Below, in pieces: positions 6,620 to 13,069 of a stretch of DNA of 13,128 bases. Position 1 is the stretch's first letter; each line of letters starts with the position of its first letter. The notes below the pieces were generated by a model. It was not told the DNA's origin, did no database searches, and was given only the letters and a program-made list of their open reading frames with translations. The stretch is from JANOGU01 sp964499865 (GTDB lineage: Bacteria; Pseudomonadota; Alphaproteobacteria; Rhodobacterales; Rhodobacteraceae). Both the position numbers and the translations under genes were made by a program. The stretch spans positions 1 through 13,128 of the forward strand of contig CAZCPY010000086.1 in assembly GCA_964499865.1 (NCBI GenBank). Reading direction: 5' to 3'.

Positions 6620-7504
6620 ATGCAGACCAGCCAACGGACGGTGACGCGCGACATCTCCTATGCCTCGTCGGCGCGGTCCCGCGGCGGCCGGGCGCTGATC
6701 CGGGTGCTGGAGAACGTGACCGGCCGCCTGTCGCTGATCCGCCGGGCCGAGGGCTACGAGCACGAGATCGCGCAGGGCCGCAGCTTCTGGGAGGTGATCC
6801 CCGAACGGTTCGGCCTGTCGCTCGACATCGTCAGCGGGTCGCTTGGCAACATCCCCGCCAACGGGCCGCTGATCCTGATCGCGAACCACCCCTACGGCAT
6901 CCTCGACGGGCTGATGATGGGGCACCTTCTGGACCGGCTGCGCGGCGACTTCCGCATCCTCGCCAACGCCGTCTTCCGCCGGGCCGAGGCGCTGGACCGG
7001 GTGATGCTGCCGATCTCCTTCGACGAGACCAAGGAGGCGGTGAGGCTGAACCTGGAAACCCGCGCCGCGGCGCTGAAGTATCTTGCCGAAGGCGGCGCCA
7101 TCGGGGTGTTTCCGGGCGGGACGGTGTCGACCGCGGCCAAGCCGTTTTCCACGCCGCTCGACCCGGGCTGGCGCAACTTCACCGCGAGGATGATCGCCAA
7201 GTCCGAGGCGACGGTCGTCCCGGTCTTCTTCGACGGCCACAACTCGCGCCTGTTCCAGATCGCGAGCCACCTGCACTACACGCTGCGGCTTGGCCTGCTG
7301 ATCAAGGAGTTCCGGTCGCGCATCGACGAGCCCGTGCGCGTCGCCATCGGCCGCCCGCTGGACCGCGAAAGGCTGGCGGCGCTGCGTGCCGATCCGGTGG
7401 CGATGATGGACCATCTGCGCCGCGAAACCTACGCCCTTTCGCCCCGCCCTTTGCCGTCCTATGACAGGGGCTACGAGTTCGAGGAAAAATACCGGACTCG
7501 CTGA
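6620..7504 (+). CDS. Lysophospholipid/lyso-ornithine-lipid type acyltransferase
   Basis: 294 residues of the PlsC-like (LPLAT) superfamily. The catalytic block is NHPYGILDG at 89-97, an H-X5-D form seen in the hemolysin/OlsF-type branch rather than the classic H-X4-D. The acyl-acceptor motif is FPGGTVS from 164, and VVPVFFDGHNSRLFQ follows near 205. There is no long hydrophobic N-terminal anchor, so it is probably membrane-peripheral. It should move a fatty acyl group to a lysolipid; the Pho box upstream favours a phosphorus-free lipid such as ornithine lipid made under phosphate starvation, which is inference. The ATG at 6620 has only a weak GGGG upstream; GTG 6641 is another possible start. 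murI follows after 11 bp and is probably co-transcribed. It is clearly an acyltransferase; the substrate is uncertain. Confidence 0.85.
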   Translation: MQTSQRTVTRDISYASSARSRGGRALIRVLENVTGRLSLIRRAEGYEHEIAQGRSFWEVIPERFGLSLDIVSGSLGNIPANGPLILIANHPYGILDGLMMGHLLDRLRGDFRILANAVFRRAEALDRVMLPISFDETKEAVRLNLETRAAALKYLAEGGAIGVFPGGTVSTAAKPFSTPLDPGWRNFTARMIAKSEATVVPVFFDGHNSRLFQIASHLHYTLRLGLLIKEFRSRIDEPVRVAIGRPLDRERLAALRADPVAMMDHLRRETYALSPRPLPSYDRGYEFEEKYRTR

Positions 7505-7515
7505 AAGGGGGCCTC

Positions 7516-8328
7516 TTGGCCGTTGGCGTGTTCGATTCGGGCCTGGGCGGGCTGACCGTGCTGGACGCGGTGGCGCGCCGCCTGCCCGAGACCGCGTTCG
7601 TCTATCTGGGCGACAATGCCCATGCGCCCTACGGCGTGCGCACGCCGGACGACATCTTCAACCTGACCTGCGCGGCGACGGAACGGCTCTGGGCCGAGGG
7701 CTGCGATCTGGTCGTGCTGGCCTGCAACACCGCCTCCGCCGCGGCGCTGAAGCGGATGCAGGAGACCTGGGTTCCGCGCGACAAGCGGGTGCTGGGGGTC
7801 TTCGTGCCGCTGATCGAGGCGGTGACGGAACGCCGCTGGGGTGACAATTCCCCCCCGCGCGAGGTGGCGGTCAAGCATGTGGCGCTGTTCGCCACGCCCG
7901 CGACGGTGGCGAGCCGCGCCTTCCAGCGGGAACTGGCGTTCCGGGCGATCGGCGTCGATGTCGAGGCGCAGCCCTGCGGCGGCGTGGTCGATGCCATCGA
8001 GGCCGGCGACGAGATGCTGGCCGAGGCGCTGATCCGCAGCCATGTGGAGGCCTTGAAGCGCCGGATGCCGCACCCCGAGGCGGCGGTGCTGGGCTGCACG
8101 CATTACCCCCTGATGGAAACGGTCTTTGCCGAAGCGCTGGGACCCGGCGTCAAGGTGTTCTCGCAGGCGCCGCTGGTGGCCGAAAGCCTGTCCGACTACC
8201 TGGCCCGGCGGCCGGAGTTCCTGGGGACAGGCACGCTGTCGCGCTTCCTGACCACGGGCGACCCCCGCGCGGTATCCGACCGCGCGACGCAGTTCCTGCG
8301 CCGCAAGGTGACGTTCGAGGCGGCCTGA
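7516..8328 (+). CDS. murI: Glutamate racemase
   Basis: A 270-residue cytoplasmic enzyme that makes D-glutamate for peptidoglycan. Motifs of the family are complete: VFDSGLGG at 5-12, YLGDNAHAPYG near 34, the first catalytic cysteine C70 in ACNTAS, and the second C194 in LGCTHYPL. The start is TTG 7516, supported by AAAGGGGG about 5 bases upstream and by the need to keep AVGVFDSG; a GTG at 7528 would cut into the first strand. The low-efficiency TTG and the 11-bp gap after the acyltransferase suggest translation tied to the upstream gene. If the Pho box drives both, murI would respond to phosphate, though a separate promoter inside the acyltransferase gene cannot be excluded. Confidence 0.95.
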   Translation: MAVGVFDSGLGGLTVLDAVARRLPETAFVYLGDNAHAPYGVRTPDDIFNLTCAATERLWAEGCDLVVLACNTASAAALKRMQETWVPRDKRVLGVFVPLIEAVTERRWGDNSPPREVAVKHVALFATPATVASRAFQRELAFRAIGVDVEAQPCGGVVDAIEAGDEMLAEALIRSHVEALKRRMPHPEAAVLGCTHYPLMETVFAEALGPGVKVFSQAPLVAESLSDYLARRPEFLGTGTLSRFLTTGDPRAVSDRATQFLRRKVTFEAA

Positions 8329-8348
8329 GGCCGACGAACGCCGCCGGG

Positions 8349-8388
8349 GGGCGCTGCTGGCCGGCGGAGGTGTCTGCCAGCGGCGCCC
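8349..8388 (+). terminator. Stem-loop downstream of murI
   Basis: GGGCGCTGCTGGC (8349-8361) pairs with GCCAGCGGCGCCC (8376-8388), 13 bp with one G-U, around a 14-base loop, 20 bp after the murI stop. No U tract follows, so termination would be U-independent or Rho-assisted, or the structure may only protect the 3' end. Confidence 0.5.
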
Positions 8389-8459
8389 GACACCGCCGGG
8401 AAACCGGCCGCACCTTGTAATCCGGGCCCGGAGTCACCATCTCTGTTTCTGGACGTTGC

Positions 8460-8525
8460 GCTGCCCGTCTCGGGCAGGCTGGCAGACGGCCCTGTCACGT
8501 CGGTTTGCCGCTGCCCGTCCCGGGC
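8460..8525. repeat. Two hairpin-forming repeats spaced by 50 bp
   Basis: GCTGCCCGTCTCGGGC (8460-8475) and GCTGCCCGTCCCGGGC (8510-8525) differ at one base and start exactly 50 bp apart. Each is itself an inverted repeat (GCCCG-TCY-CGGGC); the first extends to a 7-bp stem, CTGCCCG/CGGGCAG (8461-8477). They lie in the 315-bp gap between murI and the exported-protein gene. The rest of that gap shows only the stem-loop at 8349-8388, a short tandem TCGGATC (8526-8532, 8534-8540) and the ribosome-binding site at 8633; no gene is apparent. Confidence 0.45.
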
Positions 8526-8643
8526 TCGGATCTTCGGATCGCGGACCAATTCCCCACAGCTTCCGGTTCGGGCATCCGCCCGCGTCGTTCCGCGCTGCGT
8601 GTTCCCCAGGGGCCCGCCGCGCCATCAGCCCTGGAGTCTTCGC

Positions 8644-9132
8644 ATGATCCGTTTCCTTCTGGCCGCCACGGCCGCCACCGCGCTTATGTCCTCCACCGCC
8701 ATGGCCGACCGTGATGACAAGGTCGGCGAGATCGAGGGCACGATGGACCTCGCCGCCGTCACCAACCAGGCGGCCGCAAAGCGCTTTGCCACCACGGCCG
8801 ACGACCTGAAGAACGCCCTTGCGGTGCGTCTGGTGGACCGCCTCGACGAGGCCGGGATGAAGATCTCGGTCGACCTGTCGGAGGTGGAGCTCAGCAACAC
8901 CTATACCGACATGGTCGGCGCCGCCGACACGCGGCTGGTCGGCGTGATCACGATCGCCAGCCCGGATGCCGCGCTGGTCGACAAATACGAGCTGACGGTC
9001 GACGTCAACCAGGCGCGGGTGTTCTTCCCCGAGACGGTGGACATGACCAACCTCACCGCCAGCAGCGACGCGTTCTACACCGCGATGATCGCCGCCTTTG
9101 CCGATGGCGTGATCAAGCGCATCGACGGATGA
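8644..9132 (+). CDS. Exported protein of unknown function
   Basis: 162 residues with a clear Sec signal peptide: MIRFLLAATAATALMSSTAMA, predicted cleavage after residue 21 before DRDDK. The mature part (about 141 residues) has no cysteine, no lipobox and no second membrane segment, so it is expected to be free in the periplasm or secreted. It is acidic and looks alternately helical (AKRFATTADDLKNALAVRLVD) and strand-rich (DTRLVGVITIASP, YELTVDVNQARVFF). I do not recognise the family. The start at 8644 is set by GGAG at 8633-8636 and the signal peptide; an upstream GTG at 8599 would hide the signal. It appears monocistronic: a 315-bp gap precedes it and a strong stem-loop follows. Confidence 0.82.
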   Translation: MIRFLLAATAATALMSSTAMADRDDKVGEIEGTMDLAAVTNQAAAKRFATTADDLKNALAVRLVDRLDEAGMKISVDLSEVELSNTYTDMVGAADTRLVGVITIASPDAALVDKYELTVDVNQARVFFPETVDMTNLTASSDAFYTAMIAAFADGVIKRIDG

Positions 9133-9138
9133 CGCTGC

Positions 9139-9167
9139 CGCGCCCCGGCCACCCCGGCCGGGGCGCG
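9139..9167 (+). terminator. Perfect GC stem-loop after the exported-protein gene
   Basis: CGCGCCCCGGCC (9139-9150) and GGCCGGGGCGCG (9156-9167) form a perfect 12-bp stem with loop ACCCC, beginning 6 bp after the stop codon. No U run follows, only CGTCATCC. It probably ends or protects the upstream transcript and separates it from argC. Confidence 0.6.
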
Positions 9168-9286
9168 CGTCATCCGGGCTTGTCGCGCGATGACAGGCCG
9201 GTGAGCACCCCCGAGACCGGCCGCCTTGCCCCTTGCATCGGCCGACGCGGCACCGCAGAACACCGGCGCGTGCAGGTGAGGGCGCC

Positions 9287-10315
9287 ATGACACATTCCAT
9301 CGCCATCCTCGGGGCTTCGGGGTATACCGGGGCAGAGCTGGTGCGACTGCTGGCCACCCACGGGGGCCTGCGGATTGCCGCTCTGTCGGCCGACCGCAAG
9401 GCGGGGATGGCCATGGCAGAGGTGTTTCCCTTCCTGCGGCATCTGGACCTGCCGCGGCTGGCCAAGATCGACGATCTGGATTTCTCCCGCTTTGACATGT
9501 GCTTCTGCGCACTTCCTCACGCAACGACTCAGGAAGTTGTCGCAAGGCTGCCCCGCAGCTTGAGGATCGTCGATCTGAGCGCCGATTTCCGCCTGCGCGA
9601 CCCGGCGGAGTATCAGAAGTGGTACGGCCAGCCGCATGCCGCGCCCGAATTGCAGGCCGAAGCGGTCTACGGCCTGACCGAATTCTACCGCGACGCAATC
9701 CGGCCCGCGCGGCTGGTCGCAGGCACGGGCTGCAACGCCGCCGCCGGGCAGTATGCGCTGCGGCCCCTGATCGCGGCGGGGGTGATCGACCTCGACCGCA
9801 TCGTCATCGACCTCAAGGCCGGGGTCTCCGGCGCCGGCCGCAGCCTGAAGGAGAACCTGCTGCATGCCGAGTTGTCCGGCGGCACGCATGCCTATTCCGC
9901 CGGCGGCAGGCACCGGCACCTGGGCGAGTTCGACCAGGAGTTCAGCGCCATCGCGGGCCGCCCCGTGCGGGTGCAGTTCACGCCGCACCTGCTGCCGATG
10001 AACCGCGGCATTCTCGCCACCGTCTATGTCGACGGCGACCCCGGGCAGGTTCACGAAACCCTCGCAAGTGCCTATGCCGCCGAACCTTTCCTCAAGGTCC
10101 TGCCGTTCGGCCAACTGCCGTCCACGCGCGATGTCGCGGCGTCGAACTTCTGCCATCTCGGGGTGACCGGCGACCGGATGCCGGGCCGGGCGGTCATCGT
10201 CTCGGTGCTGGACAACCTCGCCAAGGGCTCCTCCGGCCAGGCGATCCAGAACGCCAACCTGATGCTGGGCCTGCCCGAGACCCAGGGCCTGATGCTTGCC
10301 CCGGTGTTCCCGTGA
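9287..10315 (+). CDS. argC: N-acetyl-gamma-glutamyl-phosphate reductase
   Basis: 342 residues, the size of type-1 ArgC. It reduces N-acetylglutamyl 5-phosphate to the semialdehyde with NADPH in arginine synthesis (cytoplasm). The N-terminal Rossmann motif is ILGASGYTGAELVRLLATH. The catalytic cysteine is C149 in AGTGCNAAAGQYALRPL, and the conserved histidine motif is HRHLGEFDQEF near 218. The nucleophile context is GCNAA rather than the widespread GCYPT; I believe this form is normal for a Rhodobacteraceae branch. The start at 9287 is supported by a GAGG a few bases upstream and by the Rossmann strand beginning right after it. The last bases overlap the ccmE start (GTGA), so the two genes should be translated in series. 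No attenuator-like leader was recognised in the 154 bp upstream. Confidence 0.95.
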   Translation: MTHSIAILGASGYTGAELVRLLATHGGLRIAALSADRKAGMAMAEVFPFLRHLDLPRLAKIDDLDFSRFDMCFCALPHATTQEVVARLPRSLRIVDLSADFRLRDPAEYQKWYGQPHAAPELQAEAVYGLTEFYRDAIRPARLVAGTGCNAAAGQYALRPLIAAGVIDLDRIVIDLKAGVSGAGRSLKENLLHAELSGGTHAYSAGGRHRHLGEFDQEFSAIAGRPVRVQFTPHLLPMNRGILATVYVDGDPGQVHETLASAYAAEPFLKVLPFGQLPSTRDVAASNFCHLGVTGDRMPGRAVIVSVLDNLAKGSSGQAIQNANLMLGLPETQGLMLAPVFP

Positions 10316-10779
10316 GGGGCCTGAAGAAACGCCGCCGCATCCAGGTGCTGGCGATCACGGCCGCAAGCCTCGCGCTGACCACCGGGCTTGTCGCCTGGAC
10401 GATGCGCGAGGGCATCCAGTTCTTCCGCACGCCGACGCAGATCGTGGAAAGCCCGCCCGCGCCCACCCAGGTGCTGCGCATCGGCGGGCTGGTCGAGGAA
10501 GGCTCGATGGTGCGCCAGGGCACCTTCGCGACCTTCCGCGTGACCGACACCAACGCCGCGGTGCCGCTGCGCTTTGAAGGCATCCTGCCCGACCTGGTGA
10601 AGGAGGGCGACGGCGTGGTCGCCACCGGCCGGATGGAGGGCGACACGTTCGTCGCGACCGAGGTGCTGGCCCGCCACGACGAGCGGTACATGCCCCCCGA
10701 GGTGGTGGAGGCGCTGAAGGCGCAGGGCGTCTACGTCGACCCGAACGCCGGCGCGAACGCCGCGGCTACGACGAATTAA
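10312..10779 (+). CDS. ccmE: Cytochrome c maturation heme chaperone CcmE
   Basis: 155 residues. CcmE holds heme covalently in the periplasm and passes it to the CcmFH ligase during c-type cytochrome assembly. After a basic start (VRGLKKRRRIQ) there is one membrane anchor (VLAITAASLALTTGLVAWTM, about residues 12-31), then the OB-fold with FFRTPTQIVES and RIGGLVEEGSM. The heme-binding histidine is H122 in LARHDERYMPPEV, with Y126 completing HxxxY. The GTG at 10312 overlaps the argC stop by 4 bases and is the only start that keeps the basic N-terminus. ccmE is often followed by ccmF and ccmH; here endolysin and holin genes follow on the same strand after 39 bp, with no visible terminator. Confidence 0.95.
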   Translation: MRGLKKRRRIQVLAITAASLALTTGLVAWTMREGIQFFRTPTQIVESPPAPTQVLRIGGLVEEGSMVRQGTFATFRVTDTNAAVPLRFEGILPDLVKEGDGVVATGRMEGDTFVATEVLARHDERYMPPEVVEALKAQGVYVDPNAGANAAATTN

Positions 10780-10793
10780 CCCGGCCGCCGCAG

Positions 10794-10814
10794 CCTTCCG
10801 TCCAAAGCGGAGGG
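10794..10814 (+). promoter_or_regulatory. Hairpin covering the endolysin ribosome-binding site
   Basis: CCTTCCG (10794-10800) can pair over its full length with CGGAGGG (10808-10814), with one G-U pair, around the loop TCCAAAG. The right arm is the Shine-Dalgarno of the endolysin gene, 4 bases before its ATG. The pairing is seen directly; a role in holding down translation of a lytic enzyme is inferred. Confidence 0.45.
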
Positions 10815-10818
10815 TCCG

Positions 10819-11430
10819 ATGAAGACGGTGCGCGAGATTGCCGAAGAGATCGTCGCCCGCGAGGGCGGCTTCGTGAACGACCCCGATGACCCGGGCGGGG
10901 CGACCAATTTCGGCGTCACCATCCAGACGATGCGGCGCCTGGGGCTCGACCTTGACCGCGACGGCGCGGTGACCGAGGCGGACGTGCGCCGGCTGACGAA
11001 GGCGCAGGCGGTCGACATCTACGTCGAACACTACCACCGCCGCCCGGGGATCGGCGCGCTGCCCGAGTCGATCCAGCCTTCGGTCTTCGACATGTATGTG
11101 AACGCCGGAGCCAATGCGGTGAAGATCCTGCAAAGGCTGCTCACCGACATGGGCTTTCCCGCCGAACCCGACGGCGTGATCGGGCCGCAGACGATCCGCG
11201 CCGCGGCCGCGGCGGCCGAGGCCGCGCCGGAGCATCTGGCCGATGCCTATGCCATCGCCCGGCGCAACTACTATTACGCGCTGGCCGATGCCCGCCCCGC
11301 CAGCCGCAAATACGCGCGCCGCCGCGATGGCGGCAAGGGGGGCTGGATCACACGCGCGGAGGAATTCATGGCGCCCAAGTACCGACTGACCGAGGCCGCG
11401 CACCGCGCGCGGGTCGCCGCATGGGGGTGA
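10819..11430 (+). CDS. GTA-type endolysin: GH108 N-acetylmuramidase with peptidoglycan-binding domain
   Basis: 203 residues. The N-terminal GH108 muramidase domain has the catalytic glutamate E15 in REGGFVNDPDDPGGATNFGV, and the C-terminal part is a peptidoglycan-binding domain of the phage type (GFPAEPDGVIGPQTI, then RRNYYYALADARPASRKY). There is no signal peptide, so access to the wall needs the holin encoded next door, whose gene overlaps by 10 bp. In Rhodobacter capsulatus an equivalent pair (rcc00555/rcc00556) lyses cells to release gene transfer agent particles and lies away from the capsid gene cluster, as here. Residues 44-55 (DLDRDGAVTEAD) resemble an EF-hand calcium loop. The start is fixed by CGGAGGG four bases upstream. 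A free phage remnant is the alternative, but no other phage gene is in view. Confidence 0.88.
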   Translation: MKTVREIAEEIVAREGGFVNDPDDPGGATNFGVTIQTMRRLGLDLDRDGAVTEADVRRLTKAQAVDIYVEHYHRRPGIGALPESIQPSVFDMYVNAGANAVKILQRLLTDMGFPAEPDGVIGPQTIRAAAAAAEAAPEHLADAYAIARRNYYYALADARPASRKYARRRDGGKGGWITRAEEFMAPKYRLTEAAHRARVAAWG

Positions 11431-11888
11431 TCGGCAAGCTGATCGGCGGCCCGGCCGCCGTCACCGCGCTCGGCGAGGCCGCGACCGGCCTGGCCGAGGT
11501 CTTCACGCCCTCGGCCACCCGCCGGATGGAGCTGTCGGCCGAGGCGCAGATGGCGGCGCTGAAGCAGCTGGGCGAGGAATACGGGAACCCCGCGCTCGGC
11601 TGGTTCGACCGCTTCATCAACGGGCTGAACCGGATGCCGCGGCCGATGCTGGCATTCGGCACGCTGGGGCTGTTCGTCTTCGCGATGGTGGACCCGGCAG
11701 CCTTCGGCGCCCGCATGGTCGGGCTGAACGCGGTGCCGGAACCGCTGTGGTGGCTTCTGGGTGCCATCGTCGCCTTCTACTTCGGGGCGCGCGAGACCTA
11801 CTACTTCCGCAACCGCAGCGTCCCGGCCGCCGGTCCCGCACCGGCGGGCGAGGGGAATGCGGCGCTGGAGGACTGGCGCGGCGGCTGA
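11421..11888 (+). CDS. GTA-type three-helix holin
   Basis: 155 residues matching the holin family with three transmembrane helices tied to gene-transfer-agent release. Hydrophobic stretches are near the N-terminus (GVIGKLIGGPAAVTALGEAA, weak), at about 76-92 (MLAFGTLGLFVFAMVDP) and about 108-129 (PLWWLLGAIVAFYFGARETYYF). A charged helix lies between the first two (ATRRMELSAEAQMAALKQL), and the tail is polar and disordered-looking (AAGPAPAGEGNAALEDWRGG). It should form inner-membrane pores that let the muramidase out. The ATG at 11421 lies inside the end of the endolysin gene (ATGGGGGTGA), so expression is coupled. The stop is 9 bp from the stop of the converging cytochrome gene. Confidence 0.85.
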   Translation: MGVIGKLIGGPAAVTALGEAATGLAEVFTPSATRRMELSAEAQMAALKQLGEEYGNPALGWFDRFINGLNRMPRPMLAFGTLGLFVFAMVDPAAFGARMVGLNAVPEPLWWLLGAIVAFYFGARETYYFRNRSVPAAGPAPAGEGNAALEDWRGG

Positions 11889-11897
11889 GCGCCTGCG

Positions 11898-12791
11898 TCA
11901 TTCCGCCGGCGCCACCCCGGGCACGCGCTTGAGATAGGCCGCCACCGCCTGCCGGTCGGCCTGCGGAAGGCGGGCGAAGTTCGCCACCACGTCCGCCATC
12001 TGCGCGCCTGCGGTGTCGAATTCGGGCGTGAAGCCCGAGGTCAGGAATTCGACGATCTCGGCCTCGGTCCAGGTCAGCGCGGCTGGGGTGATGTTGGGGA
12101 TCGTCCCCTGACCGGTCGGATTGCGCGCGCCCGCCAGCCAGCGCGTGCGGTCCAGCCCGCCGAGCCCATTGCGCGGCGTGTGGCATTCGGCGCAATGGGC
12201 CATCGCCTCGGCGAGGTAGCGCCCGCGCGTCTCGGTCGGCGTCAGGTTCTGGTCCAGCGCCCAGCCGGGCCGTGCGAACAGCAGCTTCCAGCCGCCGAGG
12301 CCGGCGCGGATGTTGAAGGGGAAGCCCACGTCATGCGGTCTGGAGACCGCATCTGAGGGGGGCAGGGTCCGCATGTAGGCGTAAAGGTCGGCGATGTCGG
12401 CGAGGTCCGCGTTCTGGTAGGCGGCATAGGGGAAGGCCGGGTAGTAGTGCGCGCCCTCGGGCGAGACCCCGCGGGTGACGGCGGAGGCGAAGTCCCGCAA
12501 CGTCCAGCCGCCGATGCCCTCCGGCGCGGGCGAGATGTTGGGCGCGTAGAAGGTGCCGAAGGCGGTGGCGAAGGCCTGCCCGCCGGACAGCACCAGTTCC
12601 GCCGCACCCTCCGCCCCCGGTGCGGCGTGACAGGAGGCGCAGCCCGCGGCCAGGAACACCGCCGCGCCGCGCGCCGCATCGCCCGTCAGGCCCGCCACAT
12701 CGGCCTCGGACAAGGGCTGCGGCCGGGTCAGCCACCAGCCCGCCGTCCCGCCCAGGACGATCAGCCCCAGGATCAGCCGTCCCCAGCGCAT
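11898..12791 (-). CDS. Membrane-anchored diheme cytochrome c
   Basis: 297 residues. An uncleaved anchor or signal (residues 4-21, GRLILGLIVLGGTAGWWL) is followed by two cytochrome c domains in the periplasm, with heme sites CASCH at 51-55 and CAECH at 200-204. The architecture resembles the cytochrome subunits of periplasmic dehydrogenases and related electron shuttles (APNISPAPEGIGGW, PNITPAALTW). The second heme has a likely axial Met, M265, in AQMADVV. In the first domain the usual PAMPY reads PAFPY (F120), leaving no obvious Met ligand; H115 is a possible substitute. The start at 12791 has GGGGAGAGG upstream on the minus strand. The partner dehydrogenase or oxidase is not in the window, so the electron route is unknown. 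Confidence 0.88.
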   Translation of the reverse strand: MRWGRLILGLIVLGGTAGWWLTRPQPLSEADVAGLTGDAARGAAVFLAAGCASCHAAPGAEGAAELVLSGGQAFATAFGTFYAPNISPAPEGIGGWTLRDFASAVTRGVSPEGAHYYPAFPYAAYQNADLADIADLYAYMRTLPPSDAVSRPHDVGFPFNIRAGLGGWKLLFARPGWALDQNLTPTETRGRYLAEAMAHCAECHTPRNGLGGLDRTRWLAGARNPTGQGTIPNITPAALTWTEAEIVEFLTSGFTPEFDTAGAQMADVVANFARLPQADRQAVAAYLKRVPGVAPAE

Positions 12792-12883
12792 GGCGCCTCT
12801 CCCCCTGCCGTTGCCGGGTCCAGAGTGGCGGGGCCGGGCCGTCCTGTCCACCCGGGGCCACGCGGTTGTGCAGCGCGCCCCGG

Positions 12884-13069
12884 CTACGGGCCGCGGACCG
12901 GCCGCGCGCCGCCCTGCGTGGTCAGTCCGTCGGGCCAGCCGATGAAGGTCTCGACCGCCACCAGCGCCAGGCTGGCCGCGACCACCCCCAGCACCAGCAT
13001 CACCTTCCAGCGGGGCGGCGGGTTGCGCGCCCATTGCGACATGCGCATGAACCAGACGAGCGGGTTCAT
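12884..13069 (-). CDS. Small single-pass membrane protein, unknown function
   Basis: 61 residues. It begins MNPLVWFMRMSQWARNPPPR, an amphipathic or aromatic head. One transmembrane helix follows (about 23-44, VMLVLGVVAASLALVAVETFIG), and the tail is short and polar. Trp and Arg placement at the head and the lack of a cleavage site suggest an inner-membrane protein with a cytoplasmic N-terminus. I recall similar short proteins in other Rhodobacteraceae but no function. It lies 92 bp upstream of the diheme cytochrome on the same strand and may be in one unit with it. Its ATG shares bases with a possible stop of an upstream reading frame (ATGA), which supports the start. Confidence 0.7.
   Translation of the reverse strand: MNPLVWFMRMSQWARNPPPRWKVMLVLGVVAASLALVAVETFIGWPDGLTTQGGARPVRGP

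Noticed and set aside
8492..8498. A second Pho box (CTGTCAC)
   Set aside because: Only a single half-site is present; no second copy occurs 11 bp away.
9721..9760. GCNAA instead of GCYPT as a broken ArgC active site
   Set aside because: The catalytic cysteine and the HRH motif are intact and the form appears usual for the Rhodobacteraceae branch, so it is a clade variant rather than damage.
10819..11888. A prophage remnant
   Set aside because: Only endolysin and holin are present, with no integrase, capsid, tail, attachment repeats or composition shift; the GTA release pair fits better.
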